Shown one piece after another: positions 34,999-43,826 of a stretch of 64,000 nucleotides of DNA. Position 1 is the first letter of the stretch, and the number at the start of each line of letters is the position of its first letter. Below the pieces are notes generated by a model. It searched no databases. It was not told the DNA's origin and saw only the letters and a program-made list of their open reading frames with translations. The stretch comes from Sordariomycetes sp. S80-01Y (Eukaryota; Ascomycota; Sordariomycetes). A program made the translations under genes and the position numbers. The DNA is taken from contig JAXQJY010000026.1 in assembly GCA_037042185.1 (NCBI GenBank), forward strand, positions 868,001-932,000, given 5' to 3'.

Positions 34999-37544
34999 AT
35001 GCCTGGTGCAAGCGTCGCAGTTCTCCCGCCCCCAGCGGCCTCGACTCCGTCCTCGCGGAAGGCCTCTCTAGCACCTGAACGCAAGTACAAATGCCAGTTC
35101 TGCCACAGAGCCTTCAGCAGGAGTGAACACCGCAGTCGTCACGAGCGATCACGTACGTACCTCTTCTTCCCTTCACCCTCCTTGACAGGCTTTCCCACCC
35201 CGACACACTCGTCTTGTCTGTCTTCGGTGGTAGACATCCTATGTTCTACCAGCCTCATCGCTTCCTCCTTTGCGCACAGACTTAACTGACCCCATCTGCA
35301 GACACCAAGGAGCGTCCATTCAAGTGCCTCAAGTGTCGGAGCACTTTCGTCCGACGCGATCTCCTTCTTCGCCATGACCGCACCGTCCACGCAAAAGACG
35401 GCGGCGTTCCTCTTCACAGCGACGGCAAGCGTCGAGCCGGCCCCAAAACCAGGACCGTCGAAACCCCCTCCAAGTCGCATCTCGAGCTGGATACGTCGAC
35501 TTTGGAGCAAATGGACGGCAACAATGACAGCATGTTCGATGTTGAAGCCGCCGCTATGCTGGTCGCCGACCTCAAGACCACAGCGTCCATGCGCGAGTCC
35601 TCATTCGAGGCGAGTCCCACAATGACCTACTCGTCTCACAACAACTCTTCAATGATGGAGTCGACCGTCACCTACCCTTCTGGTGCTATTGCCCTGCCCC
35701 AGGTCCAGTGGGATGGCTTCGTGCCTCAGCAACCGGCGCAGCCTAAAGCGCACTCGATAACTTCCAGCAATGGCTCTTTCGACTCGCCCCAGCGTCAGCA
35801 TGCCATGGCACATCCTGGTCAGCTGCCGCCCATGGCCAACCAGAACCCAAACTTGGGCCCCGCTTTGCACTCAATGATCACCTCGTTGCCGCAGTCGGGA
35901 CCTAGCACGCCAACCCCTCAGAGCCCTATGGCCGACATTTCGCACGCTGGGTTCAGAGCGCCTCAGGTCGCTAGTGACGAGGAGCGCAACATCATCCTGG
36001 ACAACATCCGCAACTGCGACAGTGAGCGGGCCATTCCCGACGGCTTTCGCCTCCCGGGTCTCGGATCGATCAACCGCTACTTGTCGACATACTTTGGCCT
36101 CTTCCACCATCATCTTCCCTTCCTGCACCCGGCCTCCTTCAGACCGACGCAGGTGTCGCCGCCCCTTCTCCTGGCGGTGCTGAGCATTGGTGCCCTTTAC
36201 GCCTTTGACCAGGATCAGGCCTACATGCTGCACATTGGTTCCAAGGTCCTCGTCACTCAATTCCTCCAAAACAAGGAGAGCTTCAGCTCGCGCAAGTGTC
36301 CCCTTTGGACCATGCAGGGAACTCTCCTCAACATGATCTTCGCTTCGTGGAGCGGCGATCCCAAGGGCCTCGAGTGGGCATGTTCGATCAAGAGTCTTCT
36401 CGCCAACATGGTCGCGGGCAATCGATACGAGCTCAAGCTACGCCAGGATGCTCGCAGTGGCGCTAGGCCGAGTCGCGCCGAATGGGTGGAGGACGAAGGA
36501 TGTCGCCGCACTTACTATGCGGTATACATTTTCTTCGGCCTCCTGACATTGTCGTACAACCACACGCCGGCTATGAGCTTTAACGAACTCGAAGATCTGC
36601 AGCTGCCATCGACTGAGGCTCTGTGGAATCTTCAAGTCGCCGATGAGACTTCTTGGGCTGAGCAGCTGAATAACAGCGTTGAGGCCACCTTCTTACGCTC
36701 CCACGACTTACTCTTCCAGGGCGAGACCATCAAGTACAGCGCCTTCGCCACGCGCGTCATGATCAATGCGCTCTTCTTGGAGGTCTGGTACCACAAGCGC
36801 AGCCCCGAGGCTCTCCAGGATGTTGTCACTGAGTACAAGCTTAGGCTTGCGCTGGAGACCTGGGAGAAGTCGCTGGAGCACTGCGAGCCCGAAGCCGCGG
36901 CTGTCCCGCTCAGTGCCCCCCACAAGGGTCACCCCTTGATTTTCAACGCCATGGCTCTCTACCGCAACGCTCGTGTGAGGTTGGAAGTGGACCTGAAGGC
37001 CGTGCAGGAGGCACTTCGCTACCACGACTCTTATGAAGTGGCGGGTGCGATGTCCCACGCCCGCGATCGCGTGAAGCGTTCCGGTGAAATGCTCAAGGTC
37101 ATTCAGGAGTGCTACAACTGCATTGAGACGGCTGTCAAGCAAGGTGTCCGGTGGGTGGCACGCACGTCGCCTACGAACTGGAGCGTCGAGCACCCGCTGT
37201 GCGGCCTTGATCTCATGATTGTCCTCTCGCTGTGGCTCTACCGTCTGGAACATGACGAGGAGCCTGCATCGCAGGAGGAGCTTGAAATGTATAACAAGGT
37301 CCGGCAGCTTTTCGTCAAGGACGTCGAGGAGCGTTACATGACCCACCTCAGCTCTGTCGTTGCCAGGCTCTGGGGCTCCATGCTTGACGAGGTTGTCGTC
37401 TGGGGCATCACTCGACTGATGGGCGAGTCTTTCAAGCTACACTCGCAAGCCCTGGTTGGCTACGTCGACGACCCCGAAGCTTCCTCGAACGTTTCGACTC
37501 CCTCGATGACCTCGCAGGGAGCCGACGAGGACAGCGTGTACTAA
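34999..37544 (+). CDS. C2H2 zinc-finger transcription factor with fungal-specific TF domain
   Basis: Regulator with two N-terminal C2H2 fingers and a fungal_trans (PF04082) region. Exon 1 (34999-35152) and exon 2 (35302-37544) flank a 149-nt intron; the product is 798 aa. Finger 1 has C32, C35, H48 and H52 (YKCQFCHRAFSRSEHRSRHE); the intron splits the codon for H52. Finger 2 has C60, C63, H76 and H81 (FKCLKCRSTFVRRDLLLRHD). A Ser/Pro/Gln-rich linker follows. The TF domain includes NRYLSTYFGLFHHHLPFLHP, LLLAVLSIGALYAFD and EGCRRTYYAVYIFFGLLTLS. The two-finger plus fungal_trans layout is shared by several ascomycete regulators of development and metabolism; I cannot name this one. It has an unusually long upstream region. 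Confidence 0.93.
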
Positions 37545-39134
37545 AATCATTATTTACGAACGAAACGAATTTCCTAGCGTTACAGCGGGAGCTTGCAATT
37601 CCCGCTTGCTTTCGTCTACTTACGCATATACCTCGACCTTCCTATATTCGGCGATGCCTCAGGCTTGGGAAGGAGTTGTCTGGCCAGATTTCCGACGGCA
37701 CATGGCTTTTTTTTTCCGTCAAACTCTACTTATTTCCTTGACGACACCCGGGGCAGAGCGGGTTGTCGTGCGTCAAATTTTTCTCAGTCTCATGTTGCGC
37801 ATCGCGATGATTTCTTGGATTATGACTCAGCAGCCTTAATCTCAGGGCTACAAAGGGGGTGATGACCTCAGCACCGCGGCAACGCGAGCTGATGGTGATC
37901 GTGGCAGGACGACTGGCTGGACCATCTTTGGCGACGCCGCCTTCTGCTTCCTTGACCCTGACACGGGGCGACTTTTTTTGCTTCTATGGCTTCGATACCT
38001 GTTTAATCTCGGCGGCGCTCGTGTTCGTCACTGATCGCATCATTCCCTGGGTTGCCGCGGGCTGGTTGTGTTCTGCTCTATCTTGTGTTTGCCCTGTTTC
38101 CGCTTCAGATACCTTGTTCGATATACAAACTGCGGTTCTTTTCCTATCACGTCTATTTCCTTATCGTCAATGCGCCGGCATTCAGTTTGGGTTGGAATTG
38201 GGCGAAGATGGCCGCAGCTGGTGAGAGGCTCGACCATGGCCCGTGTATAGATACTCTAGCATCACTTGCAATAATCACTCTGTCCTCTGCCAAGTCTGTT
38301 CTGTAAAGTGCGCAAATGTGCTAGTCTGATGAACCTGAAGCTGTAGGATGGTGGCCCTTCCCTCCGTGACATTCCTAGCTTGGTACGTGCCAGTAGCGTC
38401 CGCCAAAAGCAGGAAACCTCTTGATGACTCGCGCTGACAGATGTGCCATCACAACTGGCCCTCAGTGGGTTACCTGGACTGATCTCAAAGGGGAGAAGGA
38501 TGATGTCTGACGGCAAAAAGCGCGGCTGCTTCAGGTGCCAGCAGCTAGCCTAGAGGGTGCTGCCACTGCCCGTCCGGTCTTACCACGCTGCTCAGGTGGT
38601 ACCTTGGGTAGCAAGCCGAGTCCCTGCTCAGGATTAGCTCATCTCTCCTACTCACGTCCCACGAGGCCGTGGCTCTCAATACATCAATACGTCTTGCGCT
38701 CGCAGCCTTTTGAGGATCTGCGCTCTGCAGTCTGAGCAACATCGATGAGCGTGCACAGCACTTGGACGGTCAGTCTCTACCTCGTAGTCCGACAGGCAAG
38801 CATGAGCCCTCAGATGTCCCTCTTTCTTCCAAACAAACATCTACAGTGTTTCCTTCCATGGTCGCTAGCCTGACCATTCAGTTACCGCCCGCTCCTGGCT
38901 GAACAAGTGCATGGTCCGCGATGATGCTGAGGCCTTTGGATTGTCGCTGATTAATTCTGATCCCAAGAGTCCTCGTCCCTCTCAACGCGCCTTCGCCTTG
39001 CAGTTGAAAAACACTGAGCCGTTAGTCTCATTTTGAGCGCTACAACAGTCTATTCACCATCGAGCTTGGTCGCGACCACTCGCTCGGTGCACCAACGTGT
39101 GTGAGCGGCGAATCCTGGAGGGTGTCCGGCCACG
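37545..39134. other. Intergenic region with possible decayed coding sequence
   Basis: About 1.6 kb between the C2H2 regulator and the GH16 gene. The first kilobase shows nothing. From about 38500 to 39130 several short plus-strand frames follow each other with protein-like composition, but interrupted. An example is SLSNIDERAQHLDGQSLPRS near 38730 and WLNKCMVRDDAEAFGLSLIN near 38900. An ATG near 38500 starts MMSDGKKRGCFRCQQLA and then stops. This may be a degraded gene or chance. Confidence 0.35.
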
Positions 39135-40381
39135 ATGGGCTCGCGATTGCTCACAATGAGTTCGACATGTCTAGGACAACTGTTGCTAATTATTCTGGCG
39201 CGCCTCGTAAGAGCAGACTGTGAATGCGGTTACTCGATCAAGGATCCGAAGAGTGATCTCGAATTTTACACGCTTACCGACGTGATCGAGACCGACTTCA
39301 CCAGAATGGATGATATGATGCAGAACTCGGACTGGGTGCCTACAAGCTACGAAGTCAGTGCGGAAAGGGGGCGCGGAGAGTATGGCAAGATATTCGATAA
39401 AGAAAATGTTGTTCATCGGCGCGAAGGCTCTGAAGAAGACCCCCAACCTCCGGAGGACGCCGCCAGAGGGCTCGAGCTGGTGGTGGACCAGGAGCTGGTC
39501 GATGGACATGTCCCCGGAGCCGAAATTGATACAGCGCGGCTTGACATTCACTGGGGCTCATTTAGAGTCGGCATGAGGACCACGGATGTCAACGGGACTT
39601 GTGCGGCTTTCTTCTGGGTATGTTGCCTCTCCTGCTCCTCCACTTGACCAGAACCAAGTCTGGAACTAAGGCTCGACTGCAGTATTTCAACGACACACAG
39701 GAGATTGATATGGAGTTTCTCTCACGCGAATTCATCCCTGATCAAGATCATTACCCACTCAGCCTGGTGATCCAGTCAGAGGAGTCCAAGAGAGCTGGGT
39801 ACGACGCCAGCAAGACAGGGAGTTATCAAAAACACTACCTCACATTCAACCCAGGAGACAGCTTTCACGAGTATAGATTCGACTACATCCCAGGAAGAGT
39901 CCTCTTCTACGTCGACGGAGAGCTGGTGGCCGAAATGGATGGCGACGAGGTGCCGTCGGTGGGGGGTCATCTTATCCTCCAGCACTGGAGCAACGGCAAC
40001 CCGCTGTGGTCAGGAGGACCCCCGAAGGAGCAGGCTGTGATGAGTGTTGCCTACGTCAAGGCTTACTTCAACTCTTCGCGCACTGAAGAACTGATGAAGA
40101 AGGATGGTCGATGCAACCTCGCCCGGTCAGCGGGGATGGACCAGGAGAATGTGTGTGCCATACCTGAGGAGCCAGGAGGGAAGGGCTTCTTCATGGATCC
40201 TGAGGAGCTTACAGATGGCGCTGAGGGTAGCTGTGGAGATGGTAATCCTGGGACTTACAACCCACATGACGAGACGGACCTGGGCGATGAGAATGAGGAC
40301 GACGCGACGCGGCTGAGGCTGGACCAGCCGATCGCTCTGGTTATGGCGCTGGTAGGCGCCATGCTGCTAGTCCAGGCATGA
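39135..40381 (+). CDS. GH16 family glucanase/transglycosylase-like, secreted, probably GPI-anchored
   Basis: Secreted glycoside hydrolase family 16 enzyme acting on beta-glucan or another cell-wall polymer. Exon 1 (39135-39617) and exon 2 (39683-40381) flank a 65-nt intron; the product is 393 aa. A signal peptide precedes DCECGYSI, the usual mature start of this GH16 group. The ATG at 39135 and an in-frame ATG at 39156 are both possible starts. The splice builds the catalytic strand AFFWYFNDTQEIDMEFLS, with EIDME (Glu168, Asp170, Glu172) as nucleophile, helper and acid/base. Further signatures are FHEYRFDYIPGRVLFYVDG and LILQHWSNGNPLWSGGPP. The last residues (PIALVMALVGAMLLVQA) are hydrophobic and preceded by an acidic linker, consistent with a GPI signal. 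It precedes a GH64 gene on the same strand. Confidence 0.92.
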
Positions 40382-41053
40382 CGAGAGCTTCCGTAATGGT
40401 ACTTTATGGGTTGCTGCAGTTTAGGAGGGAGGGCGGTCGATACCCAGCGAAGGCGTAGAGAAGAGCAAACTCTTGGTCAGTTTAATTCCGATGCAACTTT
40501 TGACGCTGATCAGATGATGTCGTTGTTGATGCCGGTGATATGAAAGGTCCGACTTCAAGATGCGATAGCTTTGCCCGTAGGCTAAGCACGCAAAGATGCA
40601 GCGTCACTTGACCTTGGAATCTTGTCTCCTCAGCATCACGACACCCAATTCGACTGCAACCCTCCAAGGCCACCGGGCGACCATCGAGAGGTGACGTGGG
40701 CTTTCGTCGCCGATCTCCAGGACGTCGCCTCCGCATTCCTCCACACTCTCGCCGATGAAACCCCAAGTCAGCCAAGACAGTGATCAGATGCCGCCCGCCC
40801 TCGACAGCTTCAGGACGGTCTCGTGGATGTCGTTGACATCGACCAGCCCGACAACCTACGTTGGAGGAAAATCAGGTTATTGGGATGGATCGCGACTATG
40901 TACGATGACTGGTATATGGAGCCCGCCTGCGTCCCGCCGCCCTATAAAAGGCCGCCGCCTCCAATGCTCCGCGCGTCCCTGTCAACAGCTTGAGGGGACG
41001 AGTAGTCATTGAACCAGTCGCGTCAAATCAAACTGTCGCCCCCTTCCTTTGAG
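40382..41053. promoter_or_regulatory. Intergenic region upstream of GH64
   Basis: This 672-bp region contains the GH16 3' flank and the GH64 promoter. A good TATA box is annotated separately. No gene was seen. Confidence 0.5.
40943..40950 (+). promoter_or_regulatory. TATA box upstream of GH64
   Basis: CCTATAAAAGGCC carries a consensus TATAAAAG about 105 bp before the GH64 start codon, a normal spacing for a fungal TATA-type, inducible promoter. Confidence 0.6.
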
Positions 41054-42298
41054 ATGAAGAGCTTCAAGGCTACCCTGCAAAAAGGCCGAAGCGCCGTGGA
41101 CAAGTTTCGCAAGAAGTCCGTTGACCAGGCTCCTCTAAAGGCAGACCAGCCAGGTGCCAAAACACCAGCCTCAGCCATGGCTACCGTCGACATTGTCCTC
41201 AAAAACACCAAGGCCGAAGGGACCCTCTTCGCGCACATCACCGGCAACGACAGCGATGGTCTCTTCATCCTATCCTCGGATGGCCAAACACCCTACCACC
41301 CCTCCTCCCCAGGGGGTGAGCTCCAGCCCCTCGAACAGAACTCAGCCATCGAGGTAGGTCCGCCTGGATCTTCTCGCACCGTCACAGTACCCAGGATCTT
41401 TGGCGCGAGAATCTGGTTCAGTAGGAACGAAGCACTTGAGTTCTTCTTGAATCCGGGCCCGGCGCTGGTGGAGCCTAGTGCTACCAATGTCGCGGACGCG
41501 AATTATACCAAAGATTGGGGCTTCTGCGAATTCACGTACAACGAAGCAGAGATTTACGTGAATGTTTCCTACGTTGACTTCGTTTCTCTGCCAATCGCCC
41601 TGCAACTGGAGAATCAGGGGGGCAACACGAGGAGGGTTGAAGGCCTGCCGGCGGATGGGCTTGCCCTGGTTGCCACGGGTCTGGAAGCCCAAGGTCAGAA
41701 AGACGGGCAGGGCTGGGAGAAGCTGGTCATTCGCGATGGAAGTCGCATTATGAGGGCTCTGAGCCCCAACTCGGCCGGCGTGCTCTTCCCCGAGCTCTTC
41801 CAGGGATACTACGACGGCCACGTCAACGCCGTGTGGGACAAGTATCGCAACGAGGATCTCACTGTCAACACACAGTTTTCCTGGGGAGACGTCAAGGGTA
41901 GGGTCGGAAACGACGGCAAGCTCACCTTCTCCAACAACTCGTCCCTTGGCTTCGACAAGCCGTCGGCAAAGGATGTCTTCTCCTGCAGCACAGGGCCCTT
42001 CGCCGGCGGTCCGGACGTATCCGACGAGCGCCTCAACATCGGGGCCCGTCTTGCTGCGGCGCTGAACCGGGGCACATTGCTCGTCAACAACGTGCAGCCC
42101 GAGGGCGAGCAGGTGTCCAACTATTACAAGGAGGACAGGACGAACCACTATTCGAGGGTCTGCCACGAGGTTACGGTCGAGAGCAGGGGGTATGCGTTCC
42201 CGTACGACGACGTCAGCAGCAGCAAGGGGGAGGACCAGAGTGGATTCTTGAACGATCCGCAACCCAAGGTCTTGACTATCGAGGTCGGCGGAAAGTAG
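41054..42298 (+). CDS. GH64 endo-beta-1,3-glucanase
   Basis: Beta-1,3-glucan hydrolase of family GH64 (thaumatin-like plus barrel domain), intronless, 414 aa. Recognisable blocks are VDIVLKNTKAEGTLFAHITG, ARIWFSRNEALEFFLNPGPA with LVEPSATN, WGFCEFTYNEAEIYVNVSY, VDFVSLPIAL, DVFSCSTGPFAGG and the C-terminal NHYSRVCHEVTVESRGYAFP with YDDV. These match fungal GH64 proteins along their length. No signal peptide is visible: the N-terminus is basic (MKSFKATLQKGRSAVDKFRK), so export, if any, would be unconventional. The ATG at 41054 is the first in frame. It follows the GH16 gene on the same strand, and both act on beta-glucans, suggesting a shared role in wall remodelling or attack on other fungi. 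It has its own TATA box. Confidence 0.92.
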   Translation: MKSFKATLQKGRSAVDKFRKKSVDQAPLKADQPGAKTPASAMATVDIVLKNTKAEGTLFAHITGNDSDGLFILSSDGQTPYHPSSPGGELQPLEQNSAIEVGPPGSSRTVTVPRIFGARIWFSRNEALEFFLNPGPALVEPSATNVADANYTKDWGFCEFTYNEAEIYVNVSYVDFVSLPIALQLENQGGNTRRVEGLPADGLALVATGLEAQGQKDGQGWEKLVIRDGSRIMRALSPNSAGVLFPELFQGYYDGHVNAVWDKYRNEDLTVNTQFSWGDVKGRVGNDGKLTFSNNSSLGFDKPSAKDVFSCSTGPFAGGPDVSDERLNIGARLAAALNRGTLLVNNVQPEGEQVSNYYKEDRTNHYSRVCHEVTVESRGYAFPYDDVSSSKGEDQSGFLNDPQPKVLTIEVGGK

Positions 42299-42350
42299 TC
42301 CGAGGAAGGGGTCGTGTTTTCTTTCAGGGATCGCTGCTACCACCACCAAG

Positions 42351-42397
42351 TGCTACCTACCTTGGTAGCAGCAGTACTGGTACTACTAAGTACCAGT
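42351..42397 (+). repeat. Two adjacent inverted repeats after GH64
   Basis: Two perfect hairpins lie about 50-100 bp after the GH64 stop. The first pairs TGCTACC (42351-42357) with GGTAGCA (42364-42370) over a 6-nt loop. The second pairs ACTGGTACT (42376-42384) with AGTACCAGT (42389-42397) over a 4-nt loop. They would form stems in the 3' UTR. Confidence 0.65.
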
Positions 42398-42537
42398 CCT
42401 ACTTGGAGTCTCTCGCTCGGGGCTTCCACTTTGGACATTCGTTCGTTTGCATAAAGGCATAGATGGCGTCATTCGCTTGAGATATCCTACCTAGTACTAC
42501 TTAGCATATACCGTACATAAGACCGCTGTATATATTC

Positions 42538-42543
42538 AATAAA
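42538..42543 (+). terminator. Probable poly(A) signal of GH64
   Basis: A canonical AATAAA occurs 240 nt after the GH64 stop in an AT-rich setting (TATATATTCAATAAATCAG). Plausible polyadenylation signal; no transcript data are available. Confidence 0.45.
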
Positions 42544-42771
42544 TCAGTCGCTACCAACACAGAGATGGTCAGCCTTGCCATCCAGCCAAAGGGTGTCAGC
42601 AGCAATGGTCAGGCTGCCTCAGCTGAGCAGCGCGGGTGCAACCACCTCATGCTCGACGCGGTGCCCGACCAGGGCTAAAATTAGCAGCGTCCGGTGCGAT
42701 GCAGGCCGGCTGCAGCACGGCGATGCGCAGAATCGATAATTCCCGTTGCTCAGCCCGGCGAGATGAGGGGG

Positions 42772-42811
42772 CAGATGCCAGATGCCAGATGCCAGACGCC
42801 AGACGCCAGAG
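42772..42811. repeat. 7-bp tandem repeat, CAGATGC/CAGACGC
   Basis: Three copies of CAGATGC followed by two of CAGACGC and a partial CAGAG. A young microsatellite-like array with one transition separating the two halves. Confidence 0.75.
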
Positions 42812-43075
42812 GGGCCACTGGAAGGCGTCCGAGTCGAATGCCAGAGCCGTCTGCCGTGCGCTAAGATGGGGTGGCTTGAGTCGGTGGCTTTGTCGGTTCG
42901 TCCTGCCGCATCCTGTCAAGTTCGATTTGGATTGGATCCAAGTTTCGCGTTGAAGCCATAAACACTCCGCACCCGCACCCGCATCCGCACATCTCCTCGG
43001 CGCGCTGAGGCATGTGAGAGCCGAGGGTCGTGGTGCAGGCGCAGTTGGGGAGACCCTTAGTCTACAGTAGCTGCC

Positions 43076-43097
43076 ACGGAGTACGGAGTACGGAGTA
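43076..43097. repeat. Triple CGGAGTA repeat
   Basis: ACGGAGTACGGAGTACGGAGTA: three direct copies of a 7-bp unit. Single or double copies of the same word recur elsewhere in intergenic DNA here (18784, 31111-31130, 33972-33982). Confidence 0.75.
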
Positions 43098-43826
43098 ATT
43101 ACGCAGGATGCCCAGACAGCTAGGATGCATGCAGTGCTGCGTGTATGCTGACCCCTGTCGCTTCGGGTGATTGTGACCTGGAACTTGAAGTCTGGGACCG
43201 CAGTGCACTGCAAGTCCACCGCGACTCCAGCGCCAGCAGCGACGATCCCCAACGGGCCCAGGGAGTTGCCAAGCCAATTCAGGTTCAAGTTCAAGTTCTC
43301 TATCGGGTGGGCCCGTGCTTGTCTCGGTCTCTCATCAACCTCAACCTTCCCCCTCCCCCTCTCTGGGTTGGTCGGTCGCGCTTCAAGTTGGTTCTCATAT
43401 GAGTCTCACGCATCGCAGCAGTCGCGTTTCTCGTTTCACTCGCTCACCTCGTCGTCCCCTTCACAAGACAGCGCAGACACGCCCCTCGGCGCCCCAGAGA
43501 TCGCCAACGGACCGAAGGCTTCCCCCCCTTCACATTCGCCTCCCGACTGCACCTCCGTGTATCCGGTCCGATTGATACCCATCGATCTGGTCCTCGCATG
43601 GGCTTCTGATCTGCACGCCCTGATACTTGTACATATCCCACGTGTGCCACCATGTCTCCATCTGGACCCTGAGTTTGAGATCAGACCTCGACATTCCCCA
43701 TCCCCGACCCCGTTTCCGTTCCCGCCTTCAGCCTAACTGAACCTGTCTCACCCTCTGCCCTCAGCCCTCCGCGCTCGCTGTCTCAAACCCCTCGTCGCGG
43801 GAAAAAAAAAGGCATGCGCCGCGAGA

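Larger units (their letters stand above)
42299..43826. other. Intergenic region between GH64 and Zn2Cys6 gene B
   Basis: About 1.5 kb. It contains the two hairpins and poly(A) signal above, a 7-bp tandem repeat (42772-42811), a triple CGGAGTA repeat (43076-43097) and a pyrimidine-rich leader (about 43330-43800) ending in a nine-A run just before the next start codon. No gene was supported. Confidence 0.5.

Noticed and set aside
38502-38560. MMSDGKKRGCFRCQQLA as the start of a functional Zn2Cys6 gene.
   Set aside because: Only the first Cys pair is present and the frame stops at once; no splice brings in the remaining cysteines. Kept only as part of a possible relic.
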